Assembly (NCBI GenBank): GCA_015486615.1
Contig: WFRI01000072.1
Coordinates: forward strand, 1-20,048
Reading direction: 5' to 3'
DNA: 20,048 bases
Origin: Candidatus Omnitrophota bacterium
GTDB lineage: Bacteria > Omnitrophota > Gorgyraeia > Duberdicusellales > Duberdicusellaceae
Both the position numbers and the translations under genes were made by a program. The notes beneath the pieces were generated by a model. It ran no database searches. It was not told where the DNA came from and was given only the letters and a program-made list of their open reading frames with translations. The stretch's first letter is position 1, and each line of letters starts with the position of its first letter. Positions 6,562-14,392 of this stretch are shown here, piece after piece.

Positions 6562-8512
6562 AACGGTAGCCTGCACATGTTGGAAACAAGGCTCTTATAT
6601 TTTCTATCTCAGTTTTTAAAAGCCGGCAGTATAAATCAAAACCAACTGCCCAAATAAAGCCGTGTTGTTTTGTGCCTAAAATATTACCTGCGCCCCGCAT
6701 TTCCAAATCAGCCTTAGCCAGGTCAAAACCTGCCCCTAAATAGGAATATTTAATTATTGAATCTATCCTCTTCAACGCTTCCAAACTAACTTCGTTTTTA
6801 GGCAGAACAAAATAAGCATAAGCCTGCTGAGTAAATCTGCCTACCCTGCCTCTTAATTGATGTAAATCCGCCATGCCGAACATATGGGCATTGTTTATTA
6901 TTATAGTATTTGCCCGGGGAATGTCTATACCTGATTCCACTATATTGGTAGAAACCAAACAGTCTATATCCCCGTTTATAAATCTGATTATTACCTCTTC
7001 CAATTTATGCACAGGCATCCTTCCGTAAGCATATTCTAAACTTATATTCTCAGGAAGTGCCCGTTTCAAATCTTTGGTTATTTTAAATACTCCCTCTATA
7101 CGCGGCTCTATAAAAAACACCTGGCCGCCTCTTTCTTTCTCTCTGATTATAATTTCAGTTATTTTCCTTAAATTAAAATATATCTTTTCGCTGTTTACTG
7201 CCAGCCGCTGTCTGGGAGGAGTCTGAATCAAGGCTATTTCTCTAATTCCGGAAAGTCCTAAGTATAAAGTCCTGGGGATAGGCGTAGCAGTAAGATGAAT
7301 TACATCTATATTGGCTTTTAATTTCTTGATTCTTTCTTTCTGGACTACGCCAAACCTCTGTTCTTCGTCAATTATCAAAAGCCCCAAGTCCTTAAACCTA
7401 ACATCTGAAGACAAAACCCTATGCGTTCCCACAATAATATCCACCAGCCCTTTCTCTATACCAGCAATTATTTCAGTTTGCTCCTTAAGGCTGTTAAACC
7501 GGCTAAGCATTTCTACCCGCACAGGAAAATCTTTCAGCCTTCTCTTAAAATTAAGGTAATGCTGCTGGGCAAGAATAGTCGTAGGCACTAAAAAAACAGC
7601 CTGTTTGGAATCTAATGCCGCCTTAAACGCTGCCCGCATAGCCACCTCGGTTTTGCCATAGCCGGTATCTCCGCAAATAAGTATATCCATAGGTTTTTTG
7701 CTTTCCATAAGGGTTTCCACTTTTTCCCAGGCCTGCTTTTGTCCAGGGGTTTCTTCAAAAGGGAATGTTTTGTAAAACTCCTTCTGCCATTGCGAATTCC
7801 CTTTGAAAGCAAACCCTCCCAAAATCTCTCTCAAGGCCTGCGTGCGCACAATTTCCAAAGCGTATTTTCTTATACCCTGCTTTGTGCGCTTTAAAACCGC
7901 CTGCCATTGATTAGTTGCCAAGTCAGAAAGTTTAGGCTTTCTGCCTCCGAAATTGACGTATTTTTGTATCAGATGAGACTTTTCTACAGAGACATAAATA
8001 CGGTTTCTGTCTCTGTATTCTATCTCTAAAAAATCTTTCTCCTCATATTGAAAAACATCTCTGTCAGTTAAAGGTCCGGCGGAAACCGCCGTTCTTTTAA
8101 CCTTAAATTTTTTTTTGCCCCTGTATATGCCAATACCGTAATCTATATGAACCACTAAATCTCCGGGAGATATTTTCAATAAAGGGCTTAAGGGTATTTC
8201 TTCTTTATGTTTAATATTCTTTCTGCGCTTTTTAGAAACAGGAAGGACTACCAGCAAATCTATGTCTTCGCAGATATTCGGTTTAGACAGGTTAAATATT
8301 TTAATTGCCTCTATTTCATCCCACTCCCAGACAATCCGCACAGGAGAATCAAAAGATACAGGAAAAATTTCCAAAATCTCGCCTTTGAAAGTAAAATCTC
8401 CTTCTTCTGCTATCTTTTTAACCGGGTTATAGCCTAATTGGCCAAGTGCTCTAAGCACGTCCTGGAAAGACAGTTTTTTTTCGGGGTATAATTTTAGAAA
8501 TTCCCAAGCCAT
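6560..8512 (-). CDS. mfd: Mfd-type transcription-repair coupling translocase, short form
   Basis: Mfd uses ATP to push stalled RNA polymerase off DNA and normally recruits UvrA. This version has 650 aa against about 1,100-1,200 in typical Mfd. Residues 1-90 match only the end of the UvrB-like N-terminal module (EGDFTFKGEILEIFP...VRIVWEWDEIEAIKIF). The RNA-polymerase-interacting CarD-like domain follows (GDLVVHIDYGIGIYRG, 117-132, to about 185). The helicase core is next: Walker A GDTGYGKTE (281-289), DEEQ (382-385), TATPIPRTL (408-416), NIVESGIDIP and QLRGRVGR. The protein stops about 45 residues after GAGNILG, so D7 is absent. An in-frame TGA two codons upstream of the ATG rules out an N-terminal extension, and secDF ends 30 bp away. 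It is last in the panD-def-rpsP-yajC-secDF operon. Confidence 0.88.
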   Translation of the reverse strand: MAWEFLKLYPEKKLSFQDVLRALGQLGYNPVKKIAEEGDFTFKGEILEIFPVSFDSPVRIVWEWDEIEAIKIFNLSKPNICEDIDLLVVLPVSKKRRKNIKHKEEIPLSPLLKISPGDLVVHIDYGIGIYRGKKKFKVKRTAVSAGPLTDRDVFQYEEKDFLEIEYRDRNRIYVSVEKSHLIQKYVNFGGRKPKLSDLATNQWQAVLKRTKQGIRKYALEIVRTQALREILGGFAFKGNSQWQKEFYKTFPFEETPGQKQAWEKVETLMESKKPMDILICGDTGYGKTEVAMRAAFKAALDSKQAVFLVPTTILAQQHYLNFKRRLKDFPVRVEMLSRFNSLKEQTEIIAGIEKGLVDIIVGTHRVLSSDVRFKDLGLLIIDEEQRFGVVQKERIKKLKANIDVIHLTATPIPRTLYLGLSGIREIALIQTPPRQRLAVNSEKIYFNLRKITEIIIREKERGGQVFFIEPRIEGVFKITKDLKRALPENISLEYAYGRMPVHKLEEVIIRFINGDIDCLVSTNIVESGIDIPRANTIIINNAHMFGMADLHQLRGRVGRFTQQAYAYFVLPKNEVSLEALKRIDSIIKYSYLGAGFDLAKADLEMRGAGNILGTKQHGFIWAVGFDLYCRLLKTEIENIRALFPTCAGYR

Positions 8513-8542
8513 TAATCAGCCATAACCCGTGGGCAGGAAAAA

Positions 8543-10702
8543 CTATCTCTTTTTGCGAAAAAGGATAACTAAAGGCGATGCTATATATATTGAAGAATAA
8601 GTCCCCACAACAAATCCAACCAGCATAGTAAAAGAAAAACCCCGCAAAGTATACGGGCCTAAAAGAAAAATTCCCAATACCGCAATGATAGTAGTCAGAG
8701 AAGTAATTATTGTCCGGGGCAGAGTTTGGTTAATTGCAGAGTTAATAATTTCCCTTAAAGAAAGTTTACGCGCCCGGGGAGTAAACTCGCGGATACGGTC
8801 GTAAACTACAATTGTATCATTTATAGAATAACCGGCAATAGTAAGCAGGGCAGTTACTATAAGCAGATTGATTTTATACGAAAAGAATACCGCAGAGAAC
8901 AACCCGATAAGCACATCATGAAACAAAGCAATAACCGCAGCCAAAGCAAAATCAAAATGTCTAAATCTAAGCCGGACATAAAAAAGTATGCCCAGCAAAG
9001 CGAAAATAACCGCCATAACCGCTTTTTTCCTTAGAAGTTTCCCGACAACCGGGCCGACTTTTTCCACCCGTAAAACATCATAGCCCCGCGGGTAATATTT
9101 ATCCAGAACACTCTTTACTTCTTTAAAACTGTCCTTCAGGCTCCTTAAAGCAATTATATTCTTCCTATCTTTAAAAGAATAAATGTTTACATCCTTTACA
9201 CCTTCTTGTTTAAACTCCTGCCTTATCTTATTTATATTTATATTTTTCTTAAACTGGTATTCCTGAATCTGGCCTCCGGCGAAATCTATGCCGTAAACGG
9301 AATCCTTGCCTTTTATGAAATATCCTGCTCCGGCTATTATTAATAAAAGCGATAAAGTAATACACACCTTAATCTTGGAGATAAAATTTATGTTGGTATT
9401 TTTTATCATACTAAGCATAGGCAGAGATTTCAGTTTTTTGTATTTTAACAGAATGTCAAAAACAAGCCTTGTAAAAACAATAGCCGTAAACATACTTGCA
9501 AGTATGCCCAACATAAGCGTAACCCCAAACCCCTTAATCGGTCCGGTGCCAAAAGCGAACAAACACAATGCAGCAATAAAGGTGGTAACGTTGGAATCCA
9601 AAATCGTCCTAAAAGCCTTTTCATAACCAAACTTAATTGCCAAAGATAAAGGCTTCTTTACCGCAAGTTCTTCGCGGATTCTCTCAAATATTAAAACATT
9701 GGCATCGACAGCCATGCCTACAGTCAAAATAATACCGGCAATTCCCGGCAAAGTAAGCGTGGCTTTTAAAAGATATAACCCAAAAAGTATTAAAACTAAA
9801 TTAAAGACTAAAGCCAAAACAGCCACAAAACCGGCAAACAAATAATAAACCAGCATAAACAAAGCCACGGCTATACCGGAAACTGCTGTGGCTTTCAAGC
9901 CTTTTCTTATAGAATCTTCGCCCAATAAAGGCCCGATTGTCCTTTCTTCCTCCACATACAAAGGGCAAGGCAAAGCGCCCGAACGCAGGACAAGCGCCAG
10001 GTCCCTGGCCTCATCTAAAGAAAAGTTGCCTCTTATTCTGGCCTGGCCTGTAGTAATAGGCTCGTCTATGCGCGGGGCAGACTGGACTTTTCCGTCTAAA
10101 ATAATTGCTAACCTTTTGCCTACATTATTTTGGGTAATATCAGAAAACTTTTTTGCGCCTTCTTTATTAAAAGTCAAGTTTACCTGATAACTCAACTCTG
10201 AAGAGTTATAATTAAACTGAGCATCAGAGAGGTCTGCGCCGGTAATGTAAGGCTTTTTCTTTAATACTAACTTTGTTCCCTTAAAATCCAGAACTTCGTA
10301 TTCCGGAGAAGTTTTCTTCATTTGCGCGGCTATGATATCCGGATTCTCTTCCACAAGTTCAAATTTCAAAAGCGCAGTCTTGCCGATTATACTAAGCGCC
10401 CTTTCCCTATTTACTACCCCGGGAATCTGGATAAGAAGTTCGTCCCTGCCCTGTGGCTGAATAAGAGGCTCTTTCACTCCTAATTCGTCTATCCGGTTGC
10501 GGATAACTTCCAATGCCCTCTGGGCTGCTCCCTTTTTCTGCTTAGGCGTAAGGGAAGAAGTATCCACCTTCATAATCAGATGCATTCCGCCCTTTAAATC
10601 CAGGCCCAAACTTATTTTTTTCTGCAAAGGCAAAACAGTAAACACGCTGATAACCAGCAAGAGTGAGACCAGAATTAAACGCCAGGATATTTTATCAGGC
10701 AT
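8543..10702 (-). CDS. secDF: Fused SecD-SecF protein translocase subunit
   Basis: SecDF uses the proton motive force to pull secreted proteins across the inner membrane after SecYEG/SecA. The 719-aa chain holds both halves. In SecD, TM1 is at about residues 8-25, the signature LGLDLKGGMHL at 32-42, the P1 periplasmic region to about 260, and TM2-6 to about 415 with GMAVDANVLIFERIREE (Asp333). In SecF, TM1 is at about 443-462, then YGIDFAGGQIQEYQF and five more TMs with GYSINDTIVVYDRIREF. The fusion is a known arrangement (for example Bacillus); many Gram-negatives keep secD and secF apart. The P1 head is rather short. It overlaps yajC by 8 bp, as expected for the yajC-secD-secF cluster. Confidence 0.96.
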   Translation of the reverse strand: MPDKISWRLILVSLLLVISVFTVLPLQKKISLGLDLKGGMHLIMKVDTSSLTPKQKKGAAQRALEVIRNRIDELGVKEPLIQPQGRDELLIQIPGVVNRERALSIIGKTALLKFELVEENPDIIAAQMKKTSPEYEVLDFKGTKLVLKKKPYITGADLSDAQFNYNSSELSYQVNLTFNKEGAKKFSDITQNNVGKRLAIILDGKVQSAPRIDEPITTGQARIRGNFSLDEARDLALVLRSGALPCPLYVEEERTIGPLLGEDSIRKGLKATAVSGIAVALFMLVYYLFAGFVAVLALVFNLVLILFGLYLLKATLTLPGIAGIILTVGMAVDANVLIFERIREELAVKKPLSLAIKFGYEKAFRTILDSNVTTFIAALCLFAFGTGPIKGFGVTLMLGILASMFTAIVFTRLVFDILLKYKKLKSLPMLSMIKNTNINFISKIKVCITLSLLLIIAGAGYFIKGKDSVYGIDFAGGQIQEYQFKKNININKIRQEFKQEGVKDVNIYSFKDRKNIIALRSLKDSFKEVKSVLDKYYPRGYDVLRVEKVGPVVGKLLRKKAVMAVIFALLGILFYVRLRFRHFDFALAAVIALFHDVLIGLFSAVFFSYKINLLIVTALLTIAGYSINDTIVVYDRIREFTPRARKLSLREIINSAINQTLPRTIITSLTTIIAVLGIFLLGPYTLRGFSFTMLVGFVVGTYSSIYIASPLVILFRKKR

Positions 10703-10976
10703 TTTTTCTCTCCAAATCGGCTATGGCGGATTTATCTACCTCAATCTTTACATTGTCATCTACTCTTAAAACCACAGTCTTTTCTTTAACATTTACTATT
10801 ACTCCATGCACCCCGCCAATAGTAACCACTGAGTCGTTCTTCTTAAGTTTTTTAAGCATCTCCTGATGCTGTTTTTGCTGTTTTCTCTGAGGAGCAATTA
10901 TCAAAAAATAGAAAACAGCAAAAACTAAAATTAACGGAACTATTCCCGCAAAAGGCATTTGCTGAGCCGGGGCCAT
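10695..10976 (-). CDS. yajC: Preprotein translocase accessory subunit YajC
   Basis: This 93-aa single-pass membrane protein is a partner of SecDF. The hydrophobic segment spans about residues 10-28 (FAGIVPLILVFAVFYFLII). It is followed by the family signature APQRKQQKQHQEMLKKLKKND and a small basic cytosolic domain (VVTIGGVHGVIV). The ATG shares one base with the rpsP stop (TAATG) and its 3' end overlaps secDF by 8 bp, so the three genes should be translationally coupled. Confidence 0.95.
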   Translation of the reverse strand: MAPAQQMPFAGIVPLILVFAVFYFLIIAPQRKQQKQHQEMLKKLKKNDSVVTIGGVHGVIVNVKEKTVVLRVDDNVKIEVDKSAIADLERKNA

Positions 10977-11257
10977 TAGGAATCTCCTCTCTCTTCACCA
11001 GTTTGTCTCTGGCGTTTTTTATACCTTCTATAAAGCGAAGCCACTGTATCAGTAGGCTTAGCGCCTTTTTTTAACCAATCCTGGTATTTATTCAAGTTCA
11101 TTTTTAACATTTCCGGCTGGCAGGAAGGATCGTAATAACCAATCTGCTCTACAAACCTGCCGTCCCTTTTTGAACGCGCCTCGTCCACTACAATTTTAAA
11201 ATGATACCTCCTTTTAATTGATTTTCCGGGCTTGGTCAACCTGATTTTTAACGCCAT
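10976..11257 (-). CDS. rpsP: 30S ribosomal protein S16
   Basis: S16 is an early-binding protein of the small ribosomal subunit. The 93-aa sequence starts MALKIRLTKPGKSIKRRYHFKIVV and contains GRFVEQIGYYDP, the family hallmarks, with a basic C-terminal tail. A strong AAAGGAG lies about 6 nt before the ATG, inside the 3' end of def, which overlaps it by 44 bp. rpsP usually sits with ffh, rimM and trmD; here it is inserted between def and the yajC-secDF pair. Confidence 0.96.
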   Translation of the reverse strand: MALKIRLTKPGKSIKRRYHFKIVVDEARSKRDGRFVEQIGYYDPSCQPEMLKMNLNKYQDWLKKGAKPTDTVASLYRRYKKRQRQTGEERGDS

Positions 11258-11768
11258 TATTCTCCTTTCGTTTAGACATTTCTTTTATAGCATCTAACTG
11301 TCTTTTAATAGAAAGCCTCCTCCATAAAGAAACCCTGTCAATAAACAAAACTCCGTTTAAATGGTCTATTTCATGCTGAAAAACTACAGACAAAAGACCC
11401 TGGGCATGAATTTCTTTTTCTTTGTTATTCTCATCCAAAAACTCTACCCAAACTTCATTAGCCCTTTTTATATCTAAATTTATGCCGGGGAAACTTAAAC
11501 ACCCCTCATTAAACACTATACTGCCGGATTTTCTGATTATTTTAGGGTTAACCACCTTAAACTTCTGCCGGCCTATATCAATTGTCAATATCCGCAAATC
11601 CAGGCCTGCCTGGTTAGCAGCTAAGCCTACGCCTTGATGAACTTTCATAAACCTAAACATTTCATCCAGATAATCTCTTATCTGAAAATCTATTTCTTTT
11701 ACCTCTCCGGCCTTTTTTCTTAAAATCGGGCTACCGTAAAACTGCAGACTTAACTTTATTTTTCCCAT
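11214..11768 (-). CDS. def: Peptide deformylase
   Basis: This metalloenzyme removes the N-formyl group from nascent proteins. All three motifs are present: GVGLAANQ (46-53), EGCLSFPG (88-95, metal Cys90) and QHEIDHLNG (131-139, metal His132 and His136, catalytic Glu133). The 184 aa is normal length, with a basic non-conserved tail (MSKRKENNGVKNQVDQARKIN). The ATG is preceded by GTGGAG at 5-6 nt spacing. The start gives a normal N-terminus leading to SPILRKKA. Its first 38 bp overlap panD and its last 44 bp overlap rpsP. Confidence 0.96.
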   Translation of the reverse strand: MGKIKLSLQFYGSPILRKKAGEVKEIDFQIRDYLDEMFRFMKVHQGVGLAANQAGLDLRILTIDIGRQKFKVVNPKIIRKSGSIVFNEGCLSFPGINLDIKRANEVWVEFLDENNKEKEIHAQGLLSVVFQHEIDHLNGVLFIDRVSLWRRLSIKRQLDAIKEMSKRKENNGVKNQVDQARKIN

Positions 11769-12093
11769 TTAACTCCACAAATAAAGCTTTATGGTCCGGG
11801 CATTCCTTTTCGTCAACGAACCCGTAAGAAAGCACAATAATCTTATCGCCGGTCTCTGCCTGTCTGGCTGCAGGGCCGTTTAGACAAAATATTCCTGAAT
11901 TCTTTTTGCCCTTAATGACATAAGTAGTAAATCTGGCACCGTTATTTACATTTAAAACTTCAACTTTCTCTCCCGGCAAAAGCCCGGATTTTAACATAAC
12001 CTCTTCATCTATGGTAATACTGCCCTCATAATAAAGGTTGGTCTCAGTAACCACTGCATAACTTATTTTTACTCTTAAAAATTCCCTAAGCAT
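11731..12093 (-). CDS. panD: Aspartate 1-decarboxylase proenzyme
   Basis: PanD converts L-aspartate to beta-alanine for pantothenate and CoA synthesis. It is a pyruvoyl enzyme made by self-cleavage. The 120-aa chain has the cleavage site Gly24-Ser25 in YYEGSITIDEEVM, Lys9 in the expected place (FLRVKISYAVVTE), and NGPAARQAETGDKIIVLSYG. Length and start agree with the family, and AAAAGGAGA precedes the ATG by about 8 nt. The leader of about 240 nt between the predicted promoter and this ATG contains the inverted-repeat element described separately. It is the first gene of the operon. Confidence 0.95.
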   Translation of the reverse strand: MLREFLRVKISYAVVTETNLYYEGSITIDEEVMLKSGLLPGEKVEVLNVNNGARFTTYVIKGKKNSGIFCLNGPAARQAETGDKIIVLSYGFVDEKECPDHKALFVELNGKNKVKSAVLR

Positions 12094-12206
12094 ATGCTAA
12101 ATCTCCTTTTTATCTTACTCCAGATTAACTTATACAAAATAAGAATAGGCCTGCTTCTACAGACATTGGCATCTTTGAATTCTATTTTTTAATCTTTGAT
12201 ATTTGA

Positions 12207-12339
12207 TTTATCCCGTTAGAGAATATCCGGCGGCTTGCCGCAGGGTTATACCATATTCTACGAACACAGGGTCTAATACCCTGTGTGAGCCCCGTTAGAG
12301 ATAAATCTCTAAACGGGATGAGTTCTCTAACGGGATTTA
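12207..12339. mobile_element. MITE-like 125-bp element with 13-bp TIRs and TTTA duplication; probable structured panD leader
   Basis: The ends TCCCGTTAGAGAA (12211-12223) and TTCTCTAACGGGA (12323-12335) are perfect inverted repeats. TTTA flanks the element on both sides (12207-12210 and 12336-12339), as a 4-bp target-site duplication would. A second copy pair of the same arm forms an inner hairpin (12291-12302 with 12305-12317, one bulged base). Between the ends are a 9-bp hairpin ACACAGGGT/ACCCTGTGT (12264-12286) and a GC hairpin around GCGGCTTGCCGC (12230-12241). There is no coding capacity. Read as minus-strand RNA, the outer stem can enclose three hairpins, a four-way-junction shape. Repeat structure is seen directly; mobility and RNA function are inferred. 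Confidence 0.65.
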
Positions 12340-12366
12340 TTATAATACGGGTTTTGGAGATGTCAA
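12339..12366 (-). promoter_or_regulatory. Consensus sigma-70-type promoter for the panD operon
   Basis: On the minus strand a perfect TTGACA (12366-12361) and a perfect TATAAT (12344-12339) are separated by 16 nt. The ackA stop codon TGA lies within the TTGACA box. Initiation would fall near 12332, inside the first arm of the adjacent inverted-repeat element, giving a leader of about 240 nt before panD. Confidence 0.75.
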
Positions 12367-13454
12367 TTAAGCCGTTTTTTAATCAGTTTATAACTTAGAG
12401 AAGCAATCATTTTCTCTTCGTCTGTGGGAATAATTAAAACTTTAGGCGCAGGCTTTAATATTCGGTTTAAATCTTTCCTGATTTTATTAACCAGCCAGCT
12501 GTTATGTTCGCCTATTCCGGCAGTAAAAATACAAGCATCCAAGCCGCCTAAAATCAAAATATAGGCGCCTATATATTTCTTTACGCTGTAAGCAAACATA
12601 TCCAAGGCTAATTTGGCATATTTATTGCCCTTATTAACCTGGCTTAAAATCTCACGAAAATCATTGCTTATGCGGCTTATCCCTAACAGTCCGCTTTTCT
12701 TATTAAGAATTTTATCTATTTCATCCCAAGACAAGCCGCATTCCTTAGCCATAAACAGCACGATTGCAGGGTCTATATCTCCGCAGCGTGTGCCCATAAT
12801 CAATCCTTGTAAAGGCGTAAACCCCATAGAAGTGTCTATACACCTTCCCCGATTTATCGCAGCCATACTACAGCCATTGCCCAAGTGCACAGTTATTATT
12901 TTCAACTTATTAAACGGCCGGCCTAAAATCTCAGCGGCTTTATGCGCCACATAATTATGGGAAGTGCCGTGAAAACCGTATTTCCTTATTTTGTACTTAC
13001 GGTAATAATCCCAGGGAATAGCATACATATAAGCATATTCCGGGATAGTCTGGTGAAACGCTGTATCAAAAACAGCCGCCTGTTTGACATTCGGAAGTAT
13101 TTTCCGGCAGGCAAGTATTCCTTCCAAATTTGCGGGATTATGCAAAGGCGCAAGTTTTATGTTTCTGCGGATTTCTTTTATCACCGAAGAATCTATTATT
13201 ACCGGCTCTCTAAATTTTTCCCCTCCATGAACAACCCTATGGCCGATACCTGATATTTTGTCCAAACTGCCGATTTTTTCTTTAACAGAGCCTAAAACTT
13301 TTTCTATTGCCTGAAGGTGATTTTTAACTGAGGAGCCTTTCTCGCCTATTCTTTCAACAAGGCCTTTCAAAATAAGACTGCCTGAAGGAAAATTGAACAG
13401 TTTATATTTCACCGAGGAACTCCCGGCATTTATAACTAAAATCTGCGCATTCAT
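12363..13454 (-). CDS. ackA: Acetate kinase
   Basis: AckA transfers the phosphate of acetyl phosphate to ADP, making ATP and acetate. Visible motifs are INAGSSSVKYKLF (8-20), GHRVVHGGEKF, FDTAFHQTIPEYAYMYAIP, YGFHGTSH, VHLGNGCSMAAI, DTSMGFTPLQGLIMGTRCGDIDPA, TAGIGEHN and PTDEEKMIA. These cover the adenosine, phosphate and acetate binding sites. The 363-aa chain is shorter than the usual 390-405, mainly because about 25 residues between IGEHNSWLVNKIRKDL and VLIIPTDEE are missing; the flanks remain in frame. It overlaps pta by 4 bp (ATGA), forming the classical pta-ackA pair, here with pta first. Confidence 0.96.
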   Translation of the reverse strand: MNAQILVINAGSSSVKYKLFNFPSGSLILKGLVERIGEKGSSVKNHLQAIEKVLGSVKEKIGSLDKISGIGHRVVHGGEKFREPVIIDSSVIKEIRRNIKLAPLHNPANLEGILACRKILPNVKQAAVFDTAFHQTIPEYAYMYAIPWDYYRKYKIRKYGFHGTSHNYVAHKAAEILGRPFNKLKIITVHLGNGCSMAAINRGRCIDTSMGFTPLQGLIMGTRCGDIDPAIVLFMAKECGLSWDEIDKILNKKSGLLGISRISNDFREILSQVNKGNKYAKLALDMFAYSVKKYIGAYILILGGLDACIFTAGIGEHNSWLVNKIRKDLNRILKPAPKVLIIPTDEEKMIASLSYKLIKKRLN

Positions 13455-14392
13455 CTCTGTTGTGCTCTAATTACAGTAATAGCAGTGCAATCTACTATAT
13501 CCTCAACTTCACAGCCCCGCGACAAGTCACTACAGGGCTGTTTTAAACCTAAAATAATCGGGCCTACTGCCCTGGCCCTGGCCAGCCTTTGAGTTAATTT
13601 ATAACAAATATTGCCCGCGTCGAGATTAGGAAAAATTAACACATTAGCATAACCGGCAACCTTACTGTAAGGAAGCTTACGATTAGCAACATCCTTATCC
13701 AAAGCAGCATCTGCCTGAAGTTCGCCATCCATCAAAAGATCAGGGGATTTCTCCTTAGCAATTTCAGCCGCTTCCCGGACTTTATCAATCCAGCGGCCTT
13801 TAGCCGAACCTTTGGTAGAAAAACTCAAAAAAGCCACCCGGGGTTCTATCTTAAGCACTATGCGGGCGAACCTGGCAGAAGATATAGCAATTACAGCCAG
13901 TTGTTCCGGAGTAGGGTAAGGAATTATTCCGCAGTCAGCATAAACAAAAACACCCCTTTCTCCATGACTGCAATTAGGCACAGCCATAAGGAAACTGCTG
14001 GATATTAAATTAAGGCTGGGGTCTATCTCCAAACAACGAATAGCGGCCCGGGCAACAGAAGAAGTCGTATAAGTGGCTCCTGCAACAAAACCGTCAGCCC
14101 CTCCCGTCCTAACCAGCATTGCAGCATAATACAACGGATTCTCCATAAGTTCCCTTATCTCATCAAAATCCTTGTATTTATTGCCTTTGAAATCAGAATA
14201 TATATTGGCAAATTCCTCCTGTTTTTCACTTTCCATATTAGAAGGCGTAAGAACAATAGGCTGGGCTATTTTTTCTTTCTCTACAACTCTAACTGCTTCC
14301 ATAACTCTTTCGTCTTTGTATTCCGGAAACACTATTTTTTTAGGGTTTGCTTTTGCCCTTTGCCGAATATCTGTTATGACCGAATTATACAT
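13451..14392 (-). CDS. pta: Phosphate acetyltransferase
   Basis: Pta interconverts acetyl-CoA and acetyl phosphate and, with AckA, yields ATP by substrate-level phosphorylation. The 313-aa form is the short single-domain type without the N-terminal regulatory P-loop part seen in enterobacteria. Motifs include KIVFPEYKDERVMEA (18-32), ADGFVAGATYTTSSVARAAI (positions about 98-117), FVYADCGIIPYPTPEQLA, FSTKGSAKG, DGELQADAALD, FPNLDAGNICYKL and VDCTAITVIRAQ at the end. Phosphate butyryltransferase is a related alternative, but the motifs and the ackA partner favour acetate. The ATG follows the tadA stop directly (TAAATG). Confidence 0.93.
   Translation of the reverse strand: MYNSVITDIRQRAKANPKKIVFPEYKDERVMEAVRVVEKEKIAQPIVLTPSNMESEKQEEFANIYSDFKGNKYKDFDEIRELMENPLYYAAMLVRTGGADGFVAGATYTTSSVARAAIRCLEIDPSLNLISSSFLMAVPNCSHGERGVFVYADCGIIPYPTPEQLAVIAISSARFARIVLKIEPRVAFLSFSTKGSAKGRWIDKVREAAEIAKEKSPDLLMDGELQADAALDKDVANRKLPYSKVAGYANVLIFPNLDAGNICYKLTQRLARARAVGPIILGLKQPCSDLSRGCEVEDIVDCTAITVIRAQQR

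Noticed and set aside
6445..6657. 70-codon plus-strand frame with a repeated IPPPRCKK-like pattern
   Set aside because: The peptide repeat is only the translation of the DNA tandem repeat running into antisense mfd. There is no ribosome site.
8513..8542. Missing N-terminal part of Mfd or a frameshift just upstream
   Set aside because: Only 30 bp separate it from the intact secDF end, and an in-frame TGA lies two codons before the ATG, so no domain can be hidden there.
12094..12206. Second promoter (TATAAG near 12130) for panD
   Set aside because: No acceptable -35 hexamer at 15-19 nt spacing; the consensus promoter at 12339-12366 is much better.
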